Shown in pieces: positions 30,334-39,600 of a stretch of DNA of 45,111 bases. The DNA comes from Acidobacteriaceae bacterium (lineage in GTDB: Bacteria > Acidobacteriota > Terriglobia > Terriglobales > Acidobacteriaceae). The stretch spans positions 23,763 through 68,873 of the forward strand of contig PLOI01000049.1 in NCBI GenBank assembly GCA_003142015.1. The letters run 5' to 3'. Position 1 is the first letter of the stretch. Each line of letters opens with the position of its first letter. The notes beneath the pieces were generated by a model, which searched no databases, was not told the DNA's origin, and saw only the letters and a list, made by a program, of their open reading frames with translations. The position numbers and the translations under genes were made by a program.

Positions 30334-31106
30334 GGCAGCCTCACGGAGACGCCGGCCTTGGCCAACTCTTCCTTGAGCGAGCGCGCGCTGGAAACGCCGA
30401 AGTGGAAGATGCTTGCCGCGAGTGCGGCGTCGGCCTTGCCGCGCCCGAAGACATCGACAAAGTGATCGACGGTTCCAGCGCCGCCCGAGGCGATGACGGG
30501 AATGTTGACGGCCTCGCTGACGGCAGCGGTCAGCTCGCAATCGAAGCCGGTGCGCATTCCGTCGGAGTCCATTGATGTAAGCAGGATTTCGCCTGCGCCG
30601 TGTGCTTCGGCTTCGCGCGCCCACTCGACCACGCGGCGGCCAGTCAGCTTTCGCCCGCCTTGCACGAGTACCTGCGCGTCGCGCACTGGGTCGGCGGCCT
30701 CGGGATCACGTCGCGCATCGATGGCGACGACGACGGCCTGCGCGCCGAAGCTGCGGCCGATGGCGTCGATCAACATAGGGTCGGCGAGCGCGGCGGAGTT
30801 CACGCTGACTTTATCAGCGCCGGCCTCGAAGACTTGCGCCGCATCGTCGGCGGAGCGAATGCCGCCGCCTACGCAAAAGGGAACGAATAACTCGCGCGCG
30901 GTACGGCGCACTGTGTCGAGCAGCGTCTGCCGGCCTTCATGCGTTGCGGTAATGTCGAGCAGCACAATTTCGTCGGCTCCTTCGCGGGCGTGACGCGCGG
31001 CCTGGGTGGCCGGATCGCCGGCATCAATGAGATCGACAAACTGCACGCCCTTGACGACTCGGCCGTCACGCACATCGAGACAGGCGATGATGCGCTTGGT
31101 GATCAT
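30327..31106 (-). CDS. hisF: HisF, imidazole glycerol phosphate synthase cyclase subunit
   Basis: 259 aa, the usual length. The catalytic Asp residues are visible in [13 protein letters not shown] and in LLTSMDSDG. Phosphate loops are VGGGIRS and ASGGAG. It uses ammonia delivered by HisH to convert PRFAR into imidazole glycerol phosphate and AICAR. It overlaps hisH by ATGA (31103-31106) and hisA by 7 nt, so the three barrel/glutaminase genes are translated in a chain. Nothing unusual is seen in the active site. The start is the ATG overlapping the hisH stop. Confidence 0.96.
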   Translation of the reverse strand: MITKRIIACLDVRDGRVVKGVQFVDLIDAGDPATQAARHAREGADEIVLLDITATHEGRQTLLDTVRRTARELFVPFCVGGGIRSADDAAQVFEAGADKVSVNSAALADPMLIDAIGRSFGAQAVVVAIDARRDPEAADPVRDAQVLVQGGRKLTGRRVVEWAREAEAHGAGEILLTSMDSDGMRTGFDCELTAAVSEAVNIPVIASGGAGTVDHFVDVFGRGKADAALAASIFHFGVSSARSLKEELAKAGVSVRLPC

Positions 31107-31714
31107 TCATTTCCTTCCCACTTGAGAAAGTTGCCGAGAATCTTGAGTCCGGTTTCGCCGGATTTTTCTGGGTGGAACTGGACTCCCATCACATTTCCAC
31201 GCTCGACGGCTGAGGCGAAAGGCTCGATGTAGTGGGTGATGGCCGCAGTGTCGGCTGTTACTGGAACTTTGTAGGAGTGAGTGAAGTAGACGTACTCGCC
31301 TGGATCGATGCCGGCAAGAAGGCGCGAGTTAGGGCGGATTTCCAGCGAATTCCATCCGACGTGCGGGACTTTTTCTTTGCTCTCCGAGAAACGCGTACAC
31401 GATTCCGTGAAATGTCCGAGGCCCGGCTGCTCGGGCGCTTCGCTTGATCCCGCGTAGAGCCACTGCATACCGACACAGATGCCGAGAAAAGGTACGCCAC
31501 GCGCAATCGCCGCGCGAATCGCGGCCGTGAGGCCGGTTGCGTCGAGCCTCTGAGTGGCTGCAAAATGGCCCACGCCGGGAAGCACAATGCGCTCAGCTCT
31601 CTCGATGGGAGCGAGGTCGCCATCGGTTACTTCGGCTTCCGCGCCCAGATGGCGCAGAGCCTTGAGCACCGAGGTGAGATTGCCGGCCTTGTAGTCGATC
31701 ACCGTTACGCGCAT
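31103..31714 (-). CDS. hisH: HisH, imidazole glycerol phosphate synthase glutaminase subunit
   Basis: 203 aa class-I glutamine amidotransferase. The catalytic triad is readable: nucleophile Cys in GICVGMQ, then His and Glu in QFHPEKSG. The N-terminus [14 protein letters not shown] and VLPGVGHF (oxyanion strand region PGVG) are typical. It hydrolyses glutamine and channels ammonia to HisF, with which it forms a heterodimer. The start codon overlaps the hisB stop (TGATG), and its own stop overlaps the hisF start. Confidence 0.96.
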   Translation of the reverse strand: MRVTVIDYKAGNLTSVLKALRHLGAEAEVTDGDLAPIERAERIVLPGVGHFAATQRLDATGLTAAIRAAIARGVPFLGICVGMQWLYAGSSEAPEQPGLGHFTESCTRFSESKEKVPHVGWNSLEIRPNSRLLAGIDPGEYVYFTHSYKVPVTADTAAITHYIEPFASAVERGNVMGVQFHPEKSGETGLKILGNFLKWEGNE

Positions 31715-32334
31715 CAGAGCAGTCCCTTCGTTGAAGGCAGCATCTTTCCTAATTGTTTGTCGCGGGAGCAGGCCACGCGCAGCGCGCGCGCGAAGGCTTT
31801 GAAAATGGCTTCGATCTTGTGGTGATTGGAGCGGCCATACATGGTCTTGACGTGAACGTTGGCGCGTGCTCCGCGCGCAAAGCCTTCAAAGAAGTCCGTA
31901 ACCAGTTCGGTTTGCAGGTCGCCGACCAGGCGCGTGCGGACTTTGGTTTCGACGGCAAAGGCCGCGCGTCCGCTCAGGTCCACGGCCGCAATCGCGAGAG
32001 TCTCGTCCATCGGCATGAGGAAGTAACCTGCGCGCAGAATGCCGCGTTTGTCGCCGAGGGCTCGATCGAATGCCTCGCCGAGCGCGATGCCAACATCTTC
32101 GACTGTGTGGTGCTGATCCACATCGAGGTCGCCGTCGCATTTGAGTTCGAGATCGAAGGCGCCGTGGCGTGTGAACAGCTCCAGCATGTGATCGAAGAAG
32201 CGAATGCCGGTGGCGATTTTGTATTGCCCGCTGCCTTCAATGGTGAGTTTGACGGCGATGCGCGTCTCGGTGGTGTTGCGAGCGAAACTGGCGGTGCGCA
32301 GGACAACGGGTTTGGCCTGTTTCTTGGGCGTCAC
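31714..32334 (-). CDS. hisB: HisB, imidazoleglycerol-phosphate dehydratase (monofunctional)
   Basis: 206 aa, so only the dehydratase half of the enterobacterial bifunctional HisB. Metal-binding motifs are [21 protein letters not shown] and SNHHKIEA. It starts at GTG 32334, overlapping the hisC stop by 4 nt, with a strong AAAGGAGG 7-8 nt upstream. It dehydrates IGP to imidazole acetol phosphate. Because the phosphatase domain is absent, histidinol-phosphate phosphatase must be encoded elsewhere. Confidence 0.95.
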   Translation of the reverse strand: MTPKKQAKPVVLRTASFARNTTETRIAVKLTIEGSGQYKIATGIRFFDHMLELFTRHGAFDLELKCDGDLDVDQHHTVEDVGIALGEAFDRALGDKRGILRAGYFLMPMDETLAIAAVDLSGRAAFAVETKVRTRLVGDLQTELVTDFFEGFARGARANVHVKTMYGRSNHHKIEAIFKAFARALRVACSRDKQLGKMLPSTKGLL

Positions 32335-33428
32335 TGAGCGCCTCCTTTCATGTTGAGTGTGGCCAGTACTTCATTGAGCGCGAACGCAGCCTGGCGCATC
32401 TGTTCTCGCGTTCCAATGGTGATGCGCACGCGGCCATCGCAGCCTGGATCGCTGGAGCGGTCGCGGACGAGTACGCCGGCGGCGCTCATGTGGCGCGTGA
32501 ACTCCTTGTGCTGCGCGCCGATTTCAATGAGAACAAAGTTGGCTTGGCTGGGCCAGCGGCGAACTCCGGCTTGATCGAGCGCGGCCTCGAACTCCGCGCG
32601 CGCGGTTAGAACTTCGGAGACGTACCAATCGATATATGCGGCATCTTCGAGCGCGGGCGGCAGGCACGCCAGAGCAAGCGAGTTCACGCTGTAAGGAGAG
32701 AGCACACGCTTGACCCAGCGCATCAACTCCGCCGGACCGGCTAAGAGGCCGAGGCGCAATCCGGCGAGGCCATAGGCTTTGGAGAAGGTGCGCGCGACGA
32801 TGAGATTGGGCACCGTGCCGATGAGATCGATGACGGTTTCGCCGTGGAAGTGGAAATAAGCTTCATCGACCAGCAGTACGGCTTGAGGAGCGCGCGCGGC
32901 AATCTCAAGCAATTGAGCGCGCGTGGCCGCAGAGCCGGAAGGGCTGTTGGGGTTGGCGATCGCGATGATCTTGGTGCGCGGCGTGACGGCTGCAAGCAGG
33001 CGCTCGAAGGGAAATTTCAGGTCGTCTCCGGCAAGCACCGAAACCACGCGGGCATCGGTGGCAGAGGCATAGATCTCGTACATTGTGTATGTCGGAACGG
33101 GCAGCAGGAGTTCGTCGCCGTCTTCAAGGAAGGCCTCAAAGAGCACGTGAATGGCTTCGTCCACGCCGTTGGTGAGCGCGACCTGCGTGGACGCAAGGCC
33201 GAGATACGCGGCGACGATGGCCTCGACCGGCTCGCGCTCGGGATAGCGCGTGAGGCTTCCCGCACTGATTCTGCCCAGCACCTCGCGCACTTTGGGCGAG
33301 CAGGCCACTGTGTTTTCGTTGAAGTCCAGGCGCAGCGTGTCGCGGCAGCCGAGCGGAGGGTGATACTCCTTCATGGCCTGTACACGGGCGCGCGGCACGG
33401 GGATGACATTTGTTGCGGCTTCAGTCAC
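32331..33428 (-). CDS. hisC: HisC, histidinol-phosphate aminotransferase
   Basis: 365 aa from GTG 33428, chosen because GGAGGAGG stands 4-6 nt upstream and the codon overlaps the hisD stop (8 nt); the track start 33599 lies inside hisD. Fold type I aminotransferase: RLDFNEN at the N-terminus, [15 protein letters not shown], and the PLP lysine in [13 protein letters not shown]. It transaminates imidazole acetol phosphate with glutamate. Related enzymes may also act on aromatic keto acids, but the operon makes HisC the clear call. Confidence 0.95.
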   Translation of the reverse strand: MTEAATNVIPVPRARVQAMKEYHPPLGCRDTLRLDFNENTVACSPKVREVLGRISAGSLTRYPEREPVEAIVAAYLGLASTQVALTNGVDEAIHVLFEAFLEDGDELLLPVPTYTMYEIYASATDARVVSVLAGDDLKFPFERLLAAVTPRTKIIAIANPNSPSGSAATRAQLLEIAARAPQAVLLVDEAYFHFHGETVIDLIGTVPNLIVARTFSKAYGLAGLRLGLLAGPAELMRWVKRVLSPYSVNSLALACLPPALEDAAYIDWYVSEVLTARAEFEAALDQAGVRRWPSQANFVLIEIGAQHKEFTRHMSAAGVLVRDRSSDPGCDGRVRITIGTREQMRQAAFALNEVLATLNMKGGAQ

Positions 33429-34698
33429 GAGTCCTCCTCCTATGTAAGCGTGCGCGAATGGATTCGGCGTGGGCGGTGAGTCCTTCGGCTTCGGCCAGCA
33501 GGACAGCGCGCAGGCCGAGTGTGCGCAGACCCTGTGACGAATACTGCTGCACGGTGATGAGCTTGACGAAGTCGTTGACGCTGAGGCCGCCGCGGACACG
33601 CGCCATGCCGCCGGTGGGCAGCGTGTGATTGGGCCCGGAGATGTAATCGCCCATGGGCTGCGCGGACCAGCGACCCACGAAGACCGATCCCGCGTTCTGC
33701 ACCCAATCGAGATCGCTTGCGGAGTCTACGGTGAGGTGCTCGGGCGCCAGGCGATTGGTGATGGCGCGGGCTTCGTCCAGGCTTGTTGCAATTATGGCCA
33801 GGCCGTTGCGGTCGAGGGCCTGGCGCGCGACGGGATTGTTGCGGCTGCGCAGCTTAGTTTCGGCAATGACCTCTTTGGCGAGATCGGCGCGCGTGGTGAT
33901 GAAGATGGCCAGCGCCTCCGGATCGTGCTCGGCCTGCGCAACCAGGTCGGAGGCAATGCAAGCCGCGTTGCCGCGTTCGCTGGTGACGACAATCTCCGTG
34001 GGACCTGCGAGCATGTCGATGGCGCAGTCGAAGGCGATGAGACGCTTGGCGCCGGTGACATAGAGATTGCCGGGGCCGACGATTTTATCTACACGCGGAA
34101 TGGATGCAGTTCCATAGGCCAGCGCGGCAATGGCGTGCGCACCGCCGAGGCGGTAGAATTCGGTAATGCCGAGCAGGTGTGCGGCTGCGAGAGTTTCCAA
34201 TGCGGGTTTCGGCGAAACCACCGCAATGCGCTCGACGCCCGCGACCTGCGCGGGAACGGCGGTCATCAGCAGCGTGGACGGCAGCGGATGACGGCCGCTG
34301 GGCACATAGCAACCCACCGATCCGAGAGGCCGAACAAGCTGACCTGTGGTGAGGCCGGGGATAGGCTCATCGCTGAATGAGGCGGGCAGTTGGGAAACGG
34401 CAAAGCGGCGAATCTGCTCAGCCGCTTTTGTGAGCGCTTCTTGCATCACGGGAGTGATTGCGTTCCATGCAGCGGCCATCTCGTCGGGAGTAACGCGCAG
34501 AGAGCTCGCGCCAGCCAGGCCGTCGAATTGAGCGGCATAGCGGAGCAGTGCGCGGTCGCCCTGTTTGCGCACGTCGGCGACGATACGCTTGACGGCGGGC
34601 AGCACGGTATCGAGCGCCGCGCCGCCACGCCGTTCGAGAGCGGCGAGGATTTCCGCCGTTTGTTCCGCGCCGCGTCCTTTGGTCCGGATCGTCTTCAT
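33421..34698 (-). CDS. hisD: HisD, histidinol dehydrogenase
   Basis: 425 aa, ATG 34698 with GGAGG. Family landmarks: PSGRHPLPSTLLMT, GPTEIVV, AQAEHDPEA (Zn ligand region), HLTVDSA and NHTLPTGGMAR with the Zn-binding His. It oxidises L-histidinol to histidine in two NAD-dependent steps. It is 14 nt downstream of hisG, the only his junction besides leader-hisI without an overlap, and it overlaps hisC by 8 nt. Confidence 0.96.
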   Translation of the reverse strand: MKTIRTKGRGAEQTAEILAALERRGGAALDTVLPAVKRIVADVRKQGDRALLRYAAQFDGLAGASSLRVTPDEMAAAWNAITPVMQEALTKAAEQIRRFAVSQLPASFSDEPIPGLTTGQLVRPLGSVGCYVPSGRHPLPSTLLMTAVPAQVAGVERIAVVSPKPALETLAAAHLLGITEFYRLGGAHAIAALAYGTASIPRVDKIVGPGNLYVTGAKRLIAFDCAIDMLAGPTEIVVTSERGNAACIASDLVAQAEHDPEALAIFITTRADLAKEVIAETKLRSRNNPVARQALDRNGLAIIATSLDEARAITNRLAPEHLTVDSASDLDWVQNAGSVFVGRWSAQPMGDYISGPNHTLPTGGMARVRGGLSVNDFVKLITVQQYSSQGLRTLGLRAVLLAEAEGLTAHAESIRARLHRRRTRD

Positions 34699-34712
34699 TC
34701 ATTGCCTCCGGT

Positions 34713-35588
34713 CTAGAGCACGACTTTGTTGAGCGGGTATTCGACGATGCCCGTTGCCTTCGCTGCTTTGAGTTTTGGGATCACGTCTCGAGCAACACGC
34801 TCATCGACGATGGTGTTGACCGCGACCCAGTCGGAGTTGCTCAGCTGGGAGATAGTGGGCGAGTTGAGCGCGGGCAGCACGGCGAGAACCGCATCGAGAT
34901 CGGCGCGCTGCACATTGAGCATGAGGCCCACCTGCGATTGCGCATCGATGGCGCCGCGCAACATGAGCGCAATCTGATCAAGTTTCTCGCGCTTCCAGGG
35001 ATCGGCGAGAGTCTTCTTGCCGGCGATGAGATGCGTTTCGCTTTCCATGACCGTGTCGATGATCTTGAGGTGGTTGGCCTTGAGCGAGCTGCCGGTCTCA
35101 GTAACTTCGACGATGGCGTCGGCCAGCATAGGCGGCTTTACTTCCGTTGCGCCCCAACTGAATTCGACCTTGACATTGACGCCCTTGGCGGCGAAGTAAC
35201 GCTTGCTGACTTCGACCAATTCAGTAGCGACGATTTTGCCTTCGAGATCTTCGGCCTTTTCAAAGCCGCTGCCTTCAGGAACCGCGAGTACCCAGCGCAC
35301 CTTGCGGCGGCTCTGCTTGGCATAAGTGAGAGTGGTGACGCTGGTGACAGCAAGGCCGCTTTCGACGACCCAGTCGATGCCGGTGAGTCCGGCGTCGAGC
35401 ACGCCGTGGTCAACGTAACGAGCCATCTCCTGCGCGCGAATCAACATGCACTCAATTTCCGTGTCGTCGATGGATGGAAAGTAAGAGCGGCCGTCGGCGT
35501 AGATGTTCCAACCGGCGCGCTTGAAGAGAGCAATGGTGGCATCCTGCAAACTGCCTTTGGGAATACCGAGTCTCAGCTTGTTAGCCAC
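34713..35588 (-). CDS. hisG: HisG, ATP phosphoribosyltransferase (long form)
   Basis: 291 aa, the length of the long form with a C-terminal ACT-like regulatory domain (~residues 215-291), so it should not need HisZ, and none is present. N-terminus RLGIPKGSL, then [11 protein letters not shown] and the PRPP loop region with [12 protein letters not shown]. It catalyses the first committed step, ATP + PRPP to PR-ATP, normally feedback-inhibited by histidine through the C-terminal domain. It starts at GTG 35588, with AAGGAG upstream, and overlaps the hisI stop by 8 nt. Confidence 0.96.
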   Translation of the reverse strand: MANKLRLGIPKGSLQDATIALFKRAGWNIYADGRSYFPSIDDTEIECMLIRAQEMARYVDHGVLDAGLTGIDWVVESGLAVTSVTTLTYAKQSRRKVRWVLAVPEGSGFEKAEDLEGKIVATELVEVSKRYFAAKGVNVKVEFSWGATEVKPPMLADAIVEVTETGSSLKANHLKIIDTVMESETHLIAGKKTLADPWKREKLDQIALMLRGAIDAQSQVGLMLNVQRADLDAVLAVLPALNSPTISQLSNSDWVAVNTIVDERVARDVIPKLKAAKATGIVEYPLNKVVL

Positions 35589-35964
35589 GAGTTATCTCCT
35601 TATTTGCGCCGGATGGCTGGTTTGCGCCGGCCACGGTCAGTGGTTTGGTGAAGCAACTGACCGTGCCCTCGTGGCATACGAGTCCGTCGCCTTCGACAAC
35701 CACGCGAAATAACAGCGTGTCGTTGTCGCAGTCGGTTGCGGCGGAGACCACGCGCAGGCGGTTGCCGCTGGTTTCGCCCTTCATCCACAGCTTCTGGCGC
35801 GTGCGGCTCCAGAAGGTTACAAAGCCGGTCTCAAGGGTTTTGGCATAACTGACGGGGTTGAGAAAGCCCAGCATCAGCACTTCGCCGGTACTCGCATCCT
35901 GCACAATGCCGGGCGCGAGGCCGTCCATCTTGTCGAAATCGATTGTGGGGTTTGTATTGCTCAT
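35581..35964 (-). CDS. hisI: HisI, phosphoribosyl-AMP cyclohydrolase (no HisE domain)
   Basis: 127 aa, monofunctional. Metal and active-site motifs are visible: [27 protein letters not shown] and CHEGTVSCF with the Zn-binding Cys residues, cited here in pieces. It opens the adenine ring of PR-AMP. The HisE pyrophosphohydrolase that makes PR-AMP is not fused and not in the window. ATG 35964 has AAGGA 6 nt upstream. It is the first structural gene, 40-45 nt after the attenuator terminator, so its expression depends on terminator read-through. Confidence 0.95.
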   Translation of the reverse strand: MSNTNPTIDFDKMDGLAPGIVQDASTGEVLMLGFLNPVSYAKTLETGFVTFWSRTRQKLWMKGETSGNRLRVVSAATDCDNDTLLFRVVVEGDGLVCHEGTVSCFTKPLTVAGANQPSGANKEITRG

Positions 35965-36003
35965 GGTTTTTCCTTGGTCCTGGTTCAGATTCTTTGGGGA
36001 AAC

Positions 36004-36036
36004 GAAAAAGCCCGCTGGCTGAGTCGCCGGCGGGCT
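36004..36036 (-). terminator. his operon attenuator terminator
   Basis: On the minus strand AGCCCGCCGGC (36036-36026) and GCCAGCGGGCT (36019-36009) form an 11-bp stem with one mismatch and a 6-nt loop, followed by a T-run (36009-36005). It lies between the leader ORF and hisI, where a terminator makes sense only as a conditional one. Confidence 0.9.
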
Positions 36037-36065
36037 TGGGTGATTCTTTAGATCTCTCTGGCCGT

Positions 36066-36143
36066 TTACTTCAGGCCATGGCAGTCCGCCGGCATGGAAG
36101 TTCCATGATGATGGTGGTGACCGTGATGGCGGCTGCTCTGCAT
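36066..36143 (-). CDS. hisL: his operon leader peptide (HisL-like)
   Basis: A 25-codon ORF, too short for the ORF track and in a different frame from the antisense ORF listed there. ATG 36143, stop TAA 36066-36068. Codons 6-13 read HHGHHHHH (36128-36105), and an eighth His comes at CHG near the end. A run of seven His in eight codons just upstream of a terminator and hisI is the hallmark of a histidine attenuator leader. Ribosome stalling on His codons when charged tRNA-His is scarce would change the downstream fold. There is no clear Shine-Dalgarno; the predicted transcription start is only a few nt upstream, so initiation may be nearly leaderless. Confidence 0.88.
   Translation of the reverse strand: MQSSRHHGHHHHHGTSMPADCHGLK
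36086..36093 (-). promoter_or_regulatory. Antiterminator segment of the his attenuator
   Basis: GCCGGCGG on the minus strand, directly after the His codons, is perfectly complementary to CCGCCGGC inside the 5' arm of the terminator (36034-36027 region). A perfect CATGGAA-G-TTCCATG palindrome (36093-36107) overlaps the last His codon and this segment, a candidate pause hairpin. Together these give the 1:2, 2:3 and 3:4 pairings of a classical attenuator. Confidence 0.8.
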
Positions 36144-36152
36144 CTGATTTTC

Positions 36153-36181
36153 AGGTTAAGGGAAAACTGGGCGTATGTCAA
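36153..36181 (-). promoter_or_regulatory. his operon promoter
   Basis: Minus strand TTGACA (36181-36176), 17-nt spacer, TAACCT (36158-36153): a perfect -35 with a moderate -10. The predicted start is near 36146, 2-4 nt before the leader ATG. Confidence 0.7.
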
Positions 36182-36238
36182 ATGATTGACTTGCGGGCAA
36201 GGTGCGGCAGGGCAGAGAATGGAGCCTTGCGAGCAAGG

Positions 36239-36553
36239 ATGCGATTTACGGCAGCAGCGGCTGTGGTGCTGGGCGTTTGCCTGGCGGGGAAGGCGCAATA
36301 TCAGGATCGAGACACCCGCGGAGTGGCCAAAACATCGGCAACGGCGCCTCAGCCGGAGGCGCGCGTAGACATCAATCATGCCAGCGTGGATGAATTGTTG
36401 AAGGTTCCCGGTATGACGCGCAGTTGGGCCGGACGCATTGTTCGCTTCCGGCCATACCGCACCAAGCAGGACCTGGTGGAGCACGGCGTGGTGACCAGCC
36501 AGGTTTACGACCGCATCAAGGATTACGTGATCGCGCACCGAGAGGCGCAGTGA
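36239..36553 (+). CDS. Secreted helix-hairpin-helix (ComEA-like) protein
   Basis: About 104 aa from ATG 36239 (MRFTAAAAVVLGVCLAGKAQ), which gives a short Sec signal peptide; the track start 36182 adds 19 residues ahead of it and overlaps the his promoter. The mature protein has a Thr/Pro linker and one helix-hairpin-helix pair, VDINHASVDELLKVPGMTRSWAGRIVRFR, given here as VDINHAS and LLKVPGM. This matches the DNA-binding C-terminal part of ComEA and of many small exported HhH proteins. In ComEA this domain binds incoming DNA during competence. No com genes are nearby, so a DNA-uptake role is only a possibility. The Shine-Dalgarno is poor. The gene is divergent from the his operon and converges on the RND operon. 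Confidence 0.7.
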   Translation: MRFTAAAAVVLGVCLAGKAQYQDRDTRGVAKTSATAPQPEARVDINHASVDELLKVPGMTRSWAGRIVRFRPYRTKQDLVEHGVVTSQVYDRIKDYVIAHREAQ

Positions 36554-36620
36554 TCGCGGCTAGTTGATGCGACTGATTAAAGGTTTTTTAGACTGTAAAA
36601 AGCCATAGGTAGATGGAGCT

Positions 36621-36669
36621 ATCCCACCTTAGGCGCAAAAACAAAGACGCGCCGAAGGTGGGGCACCCG
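36621..36669. repeat. REP-like hairpin repeat, copy 2
   Basis: CCCACCTTAGGCGC (36623-36636), A-rich loop AAAAACAAAGAC, then GCGCCGAAGGTGGG (36649-36662), followed by GGCACCCG. The arms are identical to copy 1, 36 kb away. It lies 15 nt after the stop of the RND pump gene (minus strand), in the convergent junction with the HhH gene. Confidence 0.85.
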
Positions 36670-36684
36670 GCAGTTACCTTGGCC

Positions 36685-39600
36685 TCAAGCCTCGGTTGGT
36701 TCCGGCGTTGGTGCGTCGCCGCGCCTGAGCAGCCTGCTCAGAATCACATAGAGCACAGGGATAAAGAACAGGTTCAGGACTGTGGAGAGCAACATGCCGC
36801 CGACAACGGTGGTGCCGACGGAGCGGCGACCCAGAGCGCCTGCACCGGTGGCGAAGACCAGCGGAAGAACGCCGAGGATGAAAGCGAAGGAAGTCATCAA
36901 AATGGGCCGCAGACGCAACTCGCCTGCCTCGGCGGCGGCATCGGCGATGGAGCGTCCCTTCCTGCGAAGTTGCTCGGCAAACTCGACGATCAGAATTGAG
37001 TTTTTCGCCGAGAGGCCGATGAGCATGACCAGTCCAATCTGGCAATAAACATCGTTGGAGAGGCCGCGCAGCGAGACCAGTCCGAGCGCGCCGAGCACCG
37101 CCATGGGCACGGCAAGAAGAATGATAAAGGGCAGCGCGAAGCTCTCGTAAAGCGCCGAGAGAGTGAGATAGACGACCAGAATGCCGAGGCCGAAGATGAT
37201 GAGCGCCTTGCCGCTGGACTCGATTTCGTCCAGCGTCAGTCCGGTCCACTCGAACTTCATGCCGGGCATCATCGTTTTAGTGGCCACGTCTTCCATGGCC
37301 GCGAGTCCCTGGCCGGAGCTGTAACCGCGCGCGGGCGAGCCGTCTATTTCGACTGCGCGGAAGAGGTTGTAGTGGGTGATGACGGGCGGGCCCGAGCTCT
37401 CGGTAACCTTAGCCAGGTTGTCGAGCGGCACCATCTGGCCGGAGTCGGACCGCACGTAGTAGCTGTGCAGATCGCTGCCCGACATGCGGAAGGGCTGGTC
37501 AGCTTGGACAAAGACGCGATAGGTGCGGTTGTTGTAGTCGAAGTCGTTGATGTATTCCGAGCCCATGAAGACGCCGAGAGTGGTGGTGATCTGCGAGAGC
37601 GGAATGTTCATCGTCTTGGCTTTCTCGCGATCGATGGTGACCAGCACCTGCGGGTCGTTGGCGGAGAAGGTGGTCAGCAGGCCGGTGAGGTCCTTGCGCT
37701 GGCGGCTCGCGCCCACAATCTGATGGGCCACGCGGTCCAGGTCGCTGAGGGTGTTGTTTCCCTGGTCCTGAAGCATGAACTGGAAGCCGCCATAGCTGCC
37801 GACGCCCGACACGGCGGGAGGCTCGAACATGGCCACCAGTCCGCCATTGGGCGCGAACATAAGGCTCATCAGCTTGGGTGAGAGGTCGGCCACAATGTCG
37901 GCGGTGGAGTGCCCCTTGCCGCGCCGCTGATCGGAAGGTTTGGTCGAAATAAACATCATGCCCGCGTTGGAGGCGCCGCCGGAAAAGCTGAAACCCATGA
38001 CGGAGAAGGCTCCGGCAATGTCAGGATTCTGGCCGATGATGGCCTCGGCGCGATCGGCCAGAGCTGTTGTGTAGGCCAGCGACGAGCCCGGCGGAGCCTG
38101 CACGATCACCATCAGAAAACTCTGGTCCTCTTGGGGGATGAAACCGGTGGGAACGTGCTGATAAGTCCACACTGTTGCGCCCAGGCCGGCGAAGAATACG
38201 ACGAGCAGCACATAGCGCAAGCGCAGCGCGACATGGATCGATTTTGCATAGGAGCTGGACAGCCAGCTGATCTGCTTGTCGGTGGTGTGAATGAAGGCGG
38301 CAAAGAGGCGCGAGACCGGGCGAATGTGCAGGAAGTCAAGCTGGTGAGGACGGTCCTCTTCGCCGCGCAGGAAAATGGCCGAGAGAGCCGGCGAGAGCGT
38401 GAGCGCGTTGAAGGCCGAGATGGCGATGGCAAAAGCAATCGTGAGCGAGAATTGGCGGTAGAGAATGCCCGTGGTGCCGGGGAAGAACGAGACCGGCACA
38501 AAGACTGCGATCAAAACGAGAGATGTCGCAATGACGGCGCTGGTCACCTCGCCCATGGCCCTCGAAGTGGCCTCGTGGGGATCGGAGTGCTCCATGGCGA
38601 TGTGGCGCTGCACATTCTCGATGACCACGATGGCATCGTCCACCACGAGTCCCGTAGCCAGTGTGATGCCGAAGAGGGTGAGCGAGTTGATGGAGAAGCC
38701 GAATAACTTGATGAAGGCGAAGGTCCCGATCAGCGAGACCGGAATAGTGACGGCGGGAATGATGGTAGCGCGCCAGTCCAGCAGAAAGAGGAAGATGACG
38801 GTGATGACGATGAAGATGGCCAGGCCAAGGGTCCACAGCACTTCGCGGATGGAGTCGCCGACCACGGTTGTGGAGTCGAAGGCGATGGCGTATTCCAGAC
38901 CCGGCGGAAAGCTCTTCGACAACTCGGCAAGCACGGCCTTGGCGTTTTTGTCTACTTCAAGGGCGTTGGCGTTGGAGAGCTGCATGACGCCGATGCCCAT
39001 CGCCTCGCGTCCGGAGTATTTCAGCACGGTGCTGTAGTCCTCGGCGCCCACCTCCGAGTGGCCGATATCCCTGAGCAGCACTAGACCGTTGGGGGAGTTC
39101 TTGACGATGATATTGTCGAATTCGGCAGGACTCGTGAGGCGGCCCACTACGCGCACCGGGATCTGGAAGGCCTGCTTCGTATCCGAAGGAGGCTGGCCAA
39201 GCTGGCCGGCGGGAATTTCGACGTTCTGCTCGACCAGCGCATTGACCACGTCGGTGGCCGTGAGACTGCGCGCAGCCATCCGCACCGGATCAAGCCAGAC
39301 GCGCATGGCGTACTTGCGCTCGCCGAAGATCATCACGTCGCCCACGCCGGGCACGCGCTTGAGGGCGTCCTTCACGTAAACGTCGAGGTAATTAGAGATA
39401 AACTCAGGCGAGTAGCGGCTGTCGCGCGTGAAGAAGCCGGCGCCAAAGACAAAATTGTCGTTGGCCTTGGTGATGCTGATGCCGGTCGCGTTGACGGCCG
39501 CGGGCAGCCGGCCCGTTACGCTAGCCACGCGATTCTGCACGTCCACGGCGGCGATGTCGAGGTCGTAGCCGGTCTGGAAGGTGGTGGTGATGGAACTGGT

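Noticed and set aside
30334-30624. N-terminal extension of HisA
   Set aside because: Overlaps hisF in another frame; ATG 30333 gives the standard start of the barrel.
36071-36538. 155-aa minus-strand ORF over the HhH gene and his leader
   Set aside because: Different frame from the His-rich leader and antisense to the HhH protein; no recognisable content.
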